DNA from: Deltaproteobacteria bacterium
GTDB lineage: Bacteria; Desulfobacterota; Binatia; Bin18
Length of the DNA: 48,116 nt
NCBI GenBank assembly: GCA_016874775.1
Contig: VGTJ01000017.1
Location: 1 to 48,116, forward strand
Reading direction: 5' to 3'
The translations under genes and the position numbers were made by a program. This document shows, piece after piece, positions 40,927-47,257 of the stretch (the stretch's first letter is position 1; the number at the start of each line of letters is the position of its first letter). Under the pieces are notes generated by a model. It saw nothing but the letters and a program-made list of their open reading frames with translations, searched no databases and had not been told where the DNA came from.

Positions 40927-41610
40927 TTAGCGAGCGAGGACTGAAAGAAAAAGTTTGCGTCCGTCTTCACCGCCAAGCAACGCTTCTACTGCGTGCTCCG
41001 GATGAGGCATCAAGCCGACAACGTTGCCTTTCGCGTTTGTCACCCCAGCGATGTTATGGAGTGCGCCATTAGGGTTGGCACTATCGGTTGTTTCTCCTGC
41101 TGCATTGACGTAGCGGAAAACAACCTGCCCATTATCTTCCAATGTTTTGAGCGTTGTGTCGTCAGCCACGTAACAGCCTTCGCCGTGCTTAATCGGGATG
41201 CGAAGCGTTTCGCCGACTTTGCAGCCTGCGGTAAAGCGTGTGCGCGTCGTTTCCACACGAATCCGTGTCCACTCGCAGATATAGGAAAGCGAACGATTGC
41301 GAACCAGTGCTCCGGGCAAGAGGCCAGACTCGCACAGAATCTGAAACCCATTACACATGCCTAATACCGGACCGCCAGTGTGAGCAAAGTCGATCACGCT
41401 TTGCATGATTGGTGACATCCGCGCGATGGCGCCACAGCGAAGATAATCACCGTACGAGAACCCGCCGGGTAACACGATTGCCTCAACACCTTGCAGATCG
41501 CGATCCTTATGCCACAAACTCACTGCTTGTTGTCCAAGGACGGCCTCAAGACTGTACAGTGCATCGCGGTCATCAAGCGAGCCAGGAAAGGTGACGACAC
41601 CCCATTTCAC
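40927..41610 (-). CDS. purQ: Phosphoribosylformylglycinamidine synthase subunit PurQ
   Basis: PurQ is the class I glutaminase that feeds ammonia to PurL. The 227 residues begin [15 protein letters not shown], have the nucleophile region [11 protein letters not shown] and the catalytic His/Glu in MPHPEHAVE. The start is GTG at 41610: a GAGGAG site lies ahead, overlapping the purS stop, and no ATG is near. Confidence 0.96.
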   Translation of the reverse strand: MKWGVVTFPGSLDDRDALYSLEAVLGQQAVSLWHKDRDLQGVEAIVLPGGFSYGDYLRCGAIARMSPIMQSVIDFAHTGGPVLGMCNGFQILCESGLLPGALVRNRSLSYICEWTRIRVETTRTRFTAGCKVGETLRIPIKHGEGCYVADDTTLKTLEDNGQVVFRYVNAAGETTDSANPNGALHNIAGVTNAKGNVVGLMPHPEHAVEALLGGEDGRKLFLSVLAR

Positions 41611-41616
41611 TACGTA

Positions 41617-41862
41617 CTACTCCTCAATTAGTTCAAAGCGGAAATCTTCAATGACCAGATTCGCTAAGAGACGGCGACACATTTCCTCAACGCGCTCTGT
41701 TGCCTGTGCGCGTGAGAGTCCTTGCAAGCGCACTTCCAAGTATTTCCCCATGCGCACATCCGACACTTCACTATAGTTGAGCGCGTGCAGGGAATGGGCA
41801 ATCGCTTTGCCTTGCGGATCGAGAATGGCCTTTTTCGGTGTAACGTGGACTCGTGCCAGCAT
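41617..41862 (-). CDS. purS: Phosphoribosylformylglycinamidine synthase subunit PurS
   Basis: PurS is the small bridging subunit that joins PurL and PurQ. The 81-residue frame starts ARVHVTPKKAILDPQGKAI and holds MGKYLEVRLQG and a C-terminal strand (IEDFRFELIEE), as in the family of about 80 residues. The ATG at 41862 is picked by this likeness; the open frame goes 25 codons further into purB. It lies 10 bases after the purB stop. Confidence 0.92.
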   Translation of the reverse strand: MLARVHVTPKKAILDPQGKAIAHSLHALNYSEVSDVRMGKYLEVRLQGLSRAQATERVEEMCRRLLANLVIEDFRFELIEE

Positions 41863-41872
41863 GATAGTTGCG

Positions 41873-43171
41873 TTATCGTTCGGTAAGAACTCGGCGCATG
41901 ATGACTTCCGTATGTCTGAGGGCATGGCGGGCATCAAACAACTGATCGATTTCAGCCGAGGTTAAGAGTTTTGTAATGTCAGGATCGCGACGAACTTCTG
42001 CAGCGAATGACGCGCTATTCTCCCAGACTTGCATGGCATTGCGCTGCACCCAGCGATAGGCTTCTTCGCGTGAGATGCCTTTGCGAATCAAGGCGAGCAG
42101 CAAGTGCTCCGAGTAAATCGCCTCGCCGAGTAACTCCATGTTCTTGCGCATACGCTCTGGGTGAATGACCAACTTGTCGAGAATGCCAGTCAAGCGTGCG
42201 AGCATGAAATCGAGCAGAATCGTCGCATCCGGGCCAATGACCCGTTCCACTGACGAGTGACTGATGTCGCGCTCATGCCACAACGGAACATTCTCTAGTG
42301 CTGAGAGTGCGTAGCCACGTAATAATCGTGCACAGCCACAGACGTTTTCTAATTGCCACGGGTTGCGTTTATGAGGCATTGCCGACGAGCCTTTTTGTCC
42401 AGGAGTGAACGGTTCTTCGACTTCTAAGACTTCCGTGCGCTGAAGGTGGCGGACCTCAGTGGCGATACGCTCTAACGAGCTACCAATAAGGGCAAGCGTT
42501 GAAAAATAGGCCGCATGGCGGTCGCGCGGCACAACTTGTGTGGCAACGGGTTCAGGTTGTAACCCCAGGCGCGAACAGACGTAGGCTTCGACTTCCGGGT
42601 CGATATTAGCGAACGTACCAACCGCGCCCGACGTTTTGCCGAACGCGATTTCTTTCTTCGCTAATTGCAATCGGTCCTGACTGCGGCAAATCTCGGCGTA
42701 CCAATGTGCAGCTTTGAGGCCGAAAGTGATTGGTTCAGCATGGACACCATGTGTGCGACCGATCATCAGTGTGTTTTTGTGTTCTGATGCCAAGGCTTTA
42801 AGCACCTTGGCCAACGCTGCGAGATCGTTAAGCAGGACATCCGTTGCTTCGCAGAGTTGCACGGCAAAGCCGGTATCGATGACATCAGAAGAAGTCAGGC
42901 CAAGGTGCAGATAGCGTCCCTCTTCTCCGACTGTTTCTGCGACCGAGGAGACAAAGGCGATAATGTCGTGCTTTACCTCAGCTTCAATCTGTTGCATCCG
43001 GGCGACGTTCACACGCGCACCTTGGCGTAGTTTTTTGACTGCATCTTGAGGAATGTCGCCGCGTCTGGCTAAGGCTTCACAGGCCAAAAGTTCGACTTCC
43101 AGCCACTTCGCCAGTCGATTTTCTTCTGACCACAAACGGCCCATTACCGGTCGAGTGTAACGTTCAATCAT
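41873..43171 (-). CDS. purB: Adenylosuccinate lyase
   Basis: PurB splits SAICAR and adenylosuccinate with release of fumarate. The 432 residues have the fumarase-superfamily marks HLGLTSSDVIDTGFAVQL, GRTHGVHAEPITFG and the signature GQKGSSAMPHKRNPW. It is the first gene of the leftward purB-purS-purQ-purL-purF run, and a palindromic repeat lies upstream, before the tRNA-Cys gene. Confidence 0.97.
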   Translation of the reverse strand: MIERYTRPVMGRLWSEENRLAKWLEVELLACEALARRGDIPQDAVKKLRQGARVNVARMQQIEAEVKHDIIAFVSSVAETVGEEGRYLHLGLTSSDVIDTGFAVQLCEATDVLLNDLAALAKVLKALASEHKNTLMIGRTHGVHAEPITFGLKAAHWYAEICRSQDRLQLAKKEIAFGKTSGAVGTFANIDPEVEAYVCSRLGLQPEPVATQVVPRDRHAAYFSTLALIGSSLERIATEVRHLQRTEVLEVEEPFTPGQKGSSAMPHKRNPWQLENVCGCARLLRGYALSALENVPLWHERDISHSSVERVIGPDATILLDFMLARLTGILDKLVIHPERMRKNMELLGEAIYSEHLLLALIRKGISREEAYRWVQRNAMQVWENSASFAAEVRRDPDITKLLTSAEIDQLFDARHALRHTEVIMRRVLTER

Positions 43172-43174
43172 AGT

Positions 43175-43284
43175 AGGTTACAGGGAACAGGTTACGGGTT
43201 ACAGGAAAAGCGACTGTGAACCAACAAGTCGCTTGCGAGTCATTCTTATAACCTATCCCCTGTACCCTGTCACCTGTAACCTGA
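43175..43284. repeat. Palindrome of GGTTACAGG words upstream of purB
   Basis: The left half is made of GGTTACAGGGAACAGGTTAC and GGGTTACAGG. The right half is CCCCTGTACCCTGTCACCTG and TAACC, the imperfect complement. Between them AAGCGACT and AGTCGCTT form a central stem around GTGAACCAAC. It lies between purB and tRNA-Cys, in the pur operon's promoter region. Confidence 0.75.
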
Positions 43285-43339
43285 AGCCCGAGGGGTGTTG
43301 AAATTTTGTAGCTGAACACGCTAAGGTGCACGCTCATTC

Positions 43340-43412
43340 GGCGGCGTACCCAAGTGGTTAAGGGAGAGGTCTGCAAAACCTCCATTCACCGGTTCGAATC
43401 CGGTCGCCGCCT
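43340..43412 (+). tRNA. tRNA-Cys (GCA)
   Basis: The 73-base cloverleaf has the acceptor GGCGGCG paired with CGCCGCC, anticodon arm GAGGT-CTGCAAA-ACCTC with anticodon GCA, T-arm CCGGTTCGAATCCGG, and U at position 73, a known identity base for cysteine. CCA is not encoded. The stop codon of a phage-type integrase lies four bases past its end, so its 3' part is the likely attachment core. Confidence 0.97.
43390..43412 (+). other. Inferred attachment core (attL-like) in tRNA-Cys 3' end
   Basis: Tyrosine integrases beside a tRNA usually recombine at the 3' end (T-arm and acceptor), here GGTTCGAATCCGGTCGCCGC plus the next bases. No second copy is visible to the right, so the other end lies outside the window or has been lost, perhaps by the insertion near 47980. 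Confidence 0.45.
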
Positions 43413-43415
43413 TCA

Positions 43416-44516
43416 TCAATTCAGTGGGTTAGTGGGGAGAGAAGTGGGGTGGGTAGCTAAAGTGGTAGCTGTTGAGTTGGCTATCGTGTTTTCGAGCTTC
43501 CGAACCGCTTCTTTCAGGTCGCCGTCGCTCACGATGTTGTAGCGTTCAAAGACTGAGCGCGTCTTATGACCAGTGATGGTCATTGCTACTCGCTCTGGTA
43601 CCCCAGCACGAACAAGGTTCCTCACCGCAGTCCTTCGGAAGTCATGGGGAATCTTTCCGACGAGGCCAGCATCCGTCACGGCCTTCTTCCAGTCCTTCGC
43701 ATAGCTAATGATCGGCTTGCCAGAGCGGTGGAACACGTGGGGGCAGGTCGGGTAATGGCTCAGGTGTTGCTGCCATTGCTGGTCAAGGAGATCCACTAAT
43801 AGCTGAGGGAGGTAGATCGGACGGGCATCGTCGTTTTTGGTGGTGTGGGCCTCTAACCGGACGGTTCCGGTTTCAAGATCGACCTGGCTCCAGGTAAGCT
43901 TGAGGATCTCGCTGGCGATCCGCCAGCCCGTATAGTAGGCAAAGCTCATGGGCGGGCGAAGCGCCTCAGGCAGATGAGCAAGGACAGCCTCGAACTCTCG
44001 AAGCTCGAAGAATCCATGCCGAACATTCCGTTCTTGAAGCAAGGGAATATAAGGTTTCTTCGTGATCAGGTCTGCTTGAAGGGCAAGGTTGTAGGAGCGC
44101 TTGAGGAGCGCCAGTTCCCGATTGATTTCGCCGTTGCTTGCTCCTGCCTCCTGCCGTTGCTTCGTGAATGCTTGGATGTCGGCAGTCGAGACCTCATGGG
44201 CTCGTTTGCCGGCAAAGTAGGGAAGTAGATGTTTGTTCACTTTGATCTTGACCCACTTCAGCGAACGTTTCCCGTTCGTGATGTAGTGGTTGAGCAGCCC
44301 AGCAATCAGGCCATCGACCGTCATGCGTTCCACTGCCGGGCCAAGGTAGCGCCCTTCAGCGACTTGGCCTAAGCGCTGCTGTCAGGTTCGCCGCGCCTCT
44401 GCTTTGTTCTTGGTTCCTGTGGCTTCAGTGACGGGTTGGCCATCGACGTAGTACTTGATATAACACCACCCTCGTTTCAGGTAGATGCTGCCTGACCCGC
44501 GTTTATACTTCGGCAT
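43416..44516 (-). pseudogene. Tyrosine recombinase/integrase with in-frame TGA
   Basis: Read from ATG 44516 (with a GAAAGGAGG site), the frame gives an Arm-type head (KRGSGSIYLKRGWCYIKYYV), a TGA at codon 45 (44384-44382), then LGQVAEGRYLGP in the same frame and the rest of the protein. The core-binding domain and catalytic domain are complete: R in GWRIASEILKLTW, K in TTKNDD, HDFRRTAVRNL, ITGHKT and the nucleophile in FERYNIV. A GTG at 44333 could start a 305-residue product without the Arm domain, so partial activity is possible. It faces the tRNA-Cys gene. Confidence 0.85.
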
Positions 44517-44531
44517 TGTTGTTCCTCCTTT

Positions 44532-44555
44532 CTGTAGCTGGTTGTTCAGCTACAG
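44532..44555. repeat. Perfect hairpin before the integrase ribosome site
   Basis: Arms CTGTAGCTG and CAGCTACAG pair over nine bases with a six-base loop. On the minus strand it lies between the stop of a 22-codon frame and the AAAGGAGG of the integrase. It could hold back integrase expression; there is no T run. Confidence 0.55.
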
Positions 44556-44618
44556 GCTGTGATATTGATTGACATATGTGATGACATGCTTGTGTTTCTT
44601 TGCTGCAATCGCGGTCAT
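44550..44618 (-). CDS. Possible leader peptide of 22 residues upstream of integrase
   Basis: The ATG overlaps the stop of the upstream gene as ATGA, which would allow coupled translation. The peptide is basic and begins TAIAAKKHKHVITYVNQYHS. Its stop lies inside the hairpin 44532-44555. It may be a chance frame; its position between gene, hairpin and integrase is what makes it worth noting. Confidence 0.25.
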   Translation of the reverse strand: MTAIAAKKHKHVITYVNQYHSL

Positions 44619-45034
44619 GCCTCCTTTCTGACACTTGTCTTCTGTCCCTCCTTAGCAAGGTGTTGGTATTGATCGTGCCAAAAGAATCCAACCTTCATTG
44701 CCCGGTCAATCGAGCGTTCCGTTTCCTCACACAGCAGGCGTCCCAGATCAGTGAGAGCGCGGATACTCTCGGAGTCTACGTCGCCCGGACGTTCGCTCTC
44801 GCATTTCCACACACAAAACATTGCCTCGAACAGTGCCTTGATGTATGAGACCAAGGCTTCGGTATCCCCGTTGCGTTCCAGGATCTCGGTGAGATCCGGT
44901 GGTTCGTTGGGCGGATGACTGCGGTCGAAGCTGAAGTACCCAGGAAGCTTCAGATCTTTGGGCCGCGGTTGGTTGCACGTGATACATGGGCGAATAGTTG
45001 AGGAGTCGGGTGTTGCGTCGTGCTTTTTTTTCAT
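44615..45034 (-). CDS. Unknown small protein with CxxC pair
   Basis: The 139-residue product starts at ATG 45034 (AAGGAAC ahead). The frame is open far upstream but has no good start there. An N-terminal CITCNQPRP could bind metal; the rest is acidic and helical (PPDLTEILERNGDTEALVS, then ALTDLGRLLCEETERSID). I do not recognise the family. It belongs to the leftward operon of the accessory region, 40 bases after the beta-repeat gene. Confidence 0.65.
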   Translation of the reverse strand: MKKKHDATPDSSTIRPCITCNQPRPKDLKLPGYFSFDRSHPPNEPPDLTEILERNGDTEALVSYIKALFEAMFCVWKCESERPGDVDSESIRALTDLGRLLCEETERSIDRAMKVGFFWHDQYQHLAKEGQKTSVRKEA

Positions 45035-45074
45035 GAGGGTGTTCCTTCTCGTAGTTGAGGATGGGAGGGTACGC

Positions 45075-45446
45075 TTACGCCGCCTTCTTCTTTTGCGCCC
45101 TGCGCTGGTACCGCGCCCGTGCTTGATCGTCCCGTTGGTTCCACCGCGCCTTGATAAAGTCTCCCCACGTGACACTACGGTTATGGAACAGTGCGAGCGT
45201 AGGATCTCCGTCTTTTTTAATTCCGAGTTCGATCCGTGGAACCCGATGCTCAAAGAGCAAAAGGGTGGGCTGGTGATCAACGTGCATCCCAAGACTGATT
45301 TGTATATGCCCTTGCTCGTCATAAAAGGTGAGATGTGGCCCATCCTCTTCAGCGCCAAGCGTGATCCTGACTCGGCCCTTGTTGTCGACGATTTCAAGCC
45401 GATGGGTCCGAAAAACCGTAGGAGACGTGTCTGCCGTGGTGTTCAT
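45075..45446 (-). CDS. Unknown protein with beta-hairpin repeats
   Basis: The 123-residue protein starts at ATG 45446 and has three or four copies of a strand-turn-strand pattern: RLEIVDNKGRVRITLG, HLTFYDEQGHIQISLG, TLLLFEHRVPRIELGI and TLALFHN. A basic tail rich in R, Q and K ends in QKKKAA. Similar repeats occur in uncharacterised proteins of mobile DNA. No enzyme motif is seen. Confidence 0.65.
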   Translation of the reverse strand: MNTTADTSPTVFRTHRLEIVDNKGRVRITLGAEEDGPHLTFYDEQGHIQISLGMHVDHQPTLLLFEHRVPRIELGIKKDGDPTLALFHNRSVTWGDFIKARWNQRDDQARARYQRRAQKKKAA

Positions 45447-45542
45447 GCTGTTGTTCCTCGTGATGAAGCGATTCGTTGCGCTGCATATCTGTGCGTGCTG
45501 GGGGAAGGATGTTTCCGACATGCTAACAACGGAACACCCTAA

Positions 45543-45572
45543 GGCTTATCAGGGTGACCGCTCTGATAAGCC
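45543..45572. repeat. Perfect ten-base inverted repeat after the SWIM gene
   Basis: GGCTTATCAG (45543-45552) and CTGATAAGCC (45563-45572) enclose GGTGACCGCT. It starts nine bases past the SWIM gene stop on the minus strand. No T run follows on either strand, so it may protect or process the operon RNA instead of ending it. Confidence 0.55.
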
Positions 45573-45580
45573 CTTTCCGC

Positions 45581-45994
45581 CTACGCAGCTACGAGATGCC
45601 GCTCAATTGGTCCGATCCTGCCGTTGTTCCATGCAACACTGACCAGGTGTCCACTGAGGGCAATCACTTTGCCCTTCATTCCGTCACGTTCCACCTCATC
45701 ACCAAGGTGATAGCGTTTCTCCTCAACGGCCTGGACCGCTCGGACGATCGTCAACGCCAGCATTGCCACGTGTTTGCAGTGCCGATGATGAAAGCGACTA
45801 TCTGGGCATTCGCAATGCACTGAGGTAGCGGTCAACGTCACCTGGTACGCCGCTCCCTTTCCCCTCACACAACCCGAGACAGCGTGCTCGGTACAGCGTG
45901 AGACCGTGATGATGTAACTCCCTTCCATCAAGGCCGTTGCTGCCTTCGCCAACCGTGTCGCTTCGACATTCTTCAATGCGTGTAGTGCGATCAT
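45581..45994 (-). CDS. SWIM zinc-finger protein
   Basis: The 137 residues carry a SWIM motif, CECPDSRFHHRHCKHVAMLA (CxC then CxH, about 60-80), known for DNA or protein binding. An SH3-like tail follows (GDEVERDGMKGKVIALSG, HLVSVAWNNGR). The first part, EATRLAKAATALMEGSYIIT, is common in short SWIM proteins of mobile elements. An AGGAGGAA site precedes ATG 45994. It is the first gene of the leftward accessory operon and lies under the strong promoter at 46028-46056. Confidence 0.8.
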   Translation of the reverse strand: MIALHALKNVEATRLAKAATALMEGSYIITVSRCTEHAVSGCVRGKGAAYQVTLTATSVHCECPDSRFHHRHCKHVAMLALTIVRAVQAVEEKRYHLGDEVERDGMKGKVIALSGHLVSVAWNNGRIGPIERHLVAA

Positions 45995-46027
45995 GAGTAG
46001 TTCCTCCTGTATCTTCTGTATGGTTTA

Positions 46028-46056
46028 TTTATATATCGTTCCTTACGTTATGTCAA
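46028..46056 (-). promoter_or_regulatory. Strong leftward promoter (accessory operon)
   Basis: On the minus strand a consensus TTGACA (46056-46051) is 17 bases from TATAAA (46033-46028), about 35 bases ahead of the SWIM gene start. It is the best promoter match I found in the window. Confidence 0.75.
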
Positions 46057-46082
46057 GTCCTATAGATATTGTTCTTGACATA
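46049..46082. promoter_or_regulatory. Inverted repeat spanning both divergent -35 boxes
   Basis: TATGTCAAG (46049-46057) and CTTGACATA (46074-46082) are perfect complements around 16 bases. Each arm contains one -35 box. A protein bound here could control both directions at once, or the symmetry could follow from two facing promoters. Confidence 0.5.
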
Positions 46083-46103
46083 TAAAATTCCGACTTCTAT
46101 TCT
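46075..46103 (+). promoter_or_regulatory. Rightward promoter of the small zinc-finger gene
   Basis: TTGACA (46075-46080) is 17 bases from TATTCT (46098-46103), and a GAGGAGG ribosome site and ATG 46122 follow at once, so the leader would be short. Confidence 0.65.
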
Positions 46104-46121
46104 GACCATGAGGAGGACGTA

Positions 46122-46358
46122 ATGAGGAAGAAGGAAACACAAGTGCAAGTCCAAACCTTTACAGTGACACGAAAAGTGACCTTAGAAGAGAAAGCATGCG
46201 TGCAGTGTGGCACCCGATTTATGGGACGAAGGAACAAAGAGTACTGTTCAAAAGCTTGCGCCAAGAAAGCTGCTTACCACCGTAACCCCGAAGCCTACCG
46301 GGAAAGCCGCATGAAGAGCTATCGCAAGCAGAAGGGCCAGGAACAAGCGAAGTCATAA
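46122..46358 (+). CDS. Small zinc-finger protein
   Basis: The 78-residue basic protein has one C4 finger, CVQCGTRFMGRRNKEYCSKA with a final C, spaced C-x2-C-x12-C-x3-C (about 25-45), and a tail rich in R, K and Y. It resembles small zinc-ribbon proteins that bind nucleic acid in mobile elements. It is the only rightward gene of the accessory operon pair and directly precedes the palindrome-rich region, so it is a candidate binder of those sites; that is inference only. Confidence 0.7.
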   Translation: MRKKETQVQVQTFTVTRKVTLEEKACVQCGTRFMGRRNKEYCSKACAKKAAYHRNPEAYRESRMKSYRKQKGQEQAKS

Positions 46359-46414
46359 CACTCTCCTGAGTCTTCCCCTCACTGGCGCAGGCTCTGGTCT
46401 CTTGTTGAAGATTA

Positions 46415-46429
46415 ATAACATTTTGTGAT
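46415..46429. repeat. Repeat A, copy 1
   Basis: ATAACATTTTGTGAT; one mismatch to the dyad ATCACA-TTT-TGTGAT. Confidence 0.7.
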
Positions 46430-46524
46430 GGTCATGCGTTCTTCTCTGAGGAAGTGTCCCCGTGAGGGCAAATCCCGTGTCCTTCCCCTTACTGACGAGC
46501 GTGTGAGGGGGAGGAGGGATCACG

Positions 46525-46542
46525 CTGAACATCATTCAGTCA
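46525..46542. repeat. Repeat B, copy 1
   Basis: CTGAACATCATTCAGTCA; one arm base differs from the perfect dyad CTGAAC/GTTCAG. Confidence 0.7.
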
Positions 46543-46627
46543 GGGCATTGCTGGTCCACTACGTCCCTCAGTGAGGGGCAACCACCGCCCCTTACTGGGC
46601 AGCATCCCCAGGGACGAACGGTAGGCA

Positions 46628-46645
46628 CTGAACCGCGTTCAGTCA
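46628..46645. repeat. Repeat B, copy 2
   Basis: CTGAACCGCGTTCAGTCA; perfect arms, preceded by GCA as in copy 3. Confidence 0.75.
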
Positions 46646-46730
46646 AGCTGACAAGCGAGGGAGCAAGGCCGTCATCGAGGGGAAGGCCGTGCCCTTACGG
46701 ACGAGTCACCCCTCCACCTCACAGTAGTCA

Positions 46731-46745
46731 ATCACATTTTGTGAT
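46731..46745. repeat. Repeat A, copy 2
   Basis: ATCACATTTTGTGAT; perfect six-base arms around TTT, followed by CAAT as in copy 3. Confidence 0.8.
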
Positions 46746-46800
46746 CAATACGCTGGTCCGGGTACTGTGGATACGTTCTCACCTGATCGGCGAGGCCCTC

Positions 46801-46822
46801 GCCTGGTGTGGTGTCCACCAGG
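46801..46822. repeat. Repeat C, copy 1
   Basis: Arms CCTGGT and ACCAGG around GTGGTGTCC; 19 of 22 positions match copy 2. Confidence 0.7.
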
Positions 46823-46840
46823 TTTGGGGACGTTCTTCCG

Positions 46841-46867
46841 TAGCCTGGTATAGCGTCCACCAGGCTA
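46841..46867. repeat. Repeat C, copy 2
   Basis: Arms TAGCCTGGT and ACCAGGCTA are perfect over nine bases; the element begins 42 bases after copy 1, four helical turns. Confidence 0.7.
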
Positions 46868-46895
46868 TAGGGTAGATTTCTGAGCTTGGCGACTA

Positions 46896-46910
46896 ATCAC
46901 ATTTTGTGAT
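46896..46910. repeat. Repeat A, copy 3
   Basis: Identical to copy 2, including the flanking CAAT. Confidence 0.8.
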
Positions 46911-47016
46911 CAATCTTCCTCAAGCGCCCAGCCTCCTCCTCAGTGAGGGCATGGATTCCCCTTCCTGAAACGCTTTCCCCTCAATGGGCTGTTTTCCCCT
47001 CGGTAAGGGGAGGGCA

Positions 47017-47034
47017 CTGAACACTGTTCAGTCA
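47017..47034. repeat. Repeat B, copy 3
   Basis: CTGAACACTGTTCAGTCA; perfect arms, preceded by GCA. Confidence 0.75.
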
Positions 47035-47120
47035 TGATCGCCACCGATGCAGCCTCCTCCCTAATGAGGGGCAGCGGTTTCCCCTCACTAGCGAGGAGGC
47101 AAGGGGAGCAGAGATAAATG

Positions 47121-47135
47121 ATAACTTTTTGTGAT
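47121..47135. repeat. Repeat A, copy 4
   Basis: ATAACTTTTTGTGAT; two mismatches, followed by GGT as in copy 1. Confidence 0.65.
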
Positions 47136-47257
47136 GGTGTTGTTTCCAGATGCTAAGAGCGTTGCCAGTAAGGGGAAGTCCCTTCCCGTTCCCTCAATGA
47201 GACGGTTGTTCGGAAGGCAGAGATCATGCAGAACAACGCCCCGTGATGACGTTCAGT

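Larger units (their letters stand above)
46359..47257. repeat. Gene-free region with at least four palindromic repeat families
   Basis: In 899 bases no convincing gene is seen. Instead the region holds four copies of ATCACATTTTGTGAT or near, three of CTGAACNNNGTTCAGTCA, two of a 22-base element with CCTGGT/ACCAGG arms, about a dozen of a CCCCTYACTG word (often doubled head to head), and the single palindrome GGCGAGGCCCTCGCC (46789-46803). The layout is irregular, without equal spacing, so it is not a CRISPR array. Replication origin, partition site, regulatory hub or structured RNA are all possible. Confidence 0.8.

Noticed and set aside
44382-44384. Selenocysteine at the integrase TGA
   Set aside because: Integrases have no known selenocysteine, and the position is in a linker after the Arm domain; a nonsense mutation is simpler.
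44615-45397. Long 260-residue form of the CxxC protein
   Set aside because: The first 120 residues are read antisense-like through the beta-repeat gene and lack a ribosome site; the ATG at 45034 is better supported.
46359-47257. CRISPR array
   Set aside because: Repeats are of several kinds, short and palindromic, with irregular spacing and no cas genes.
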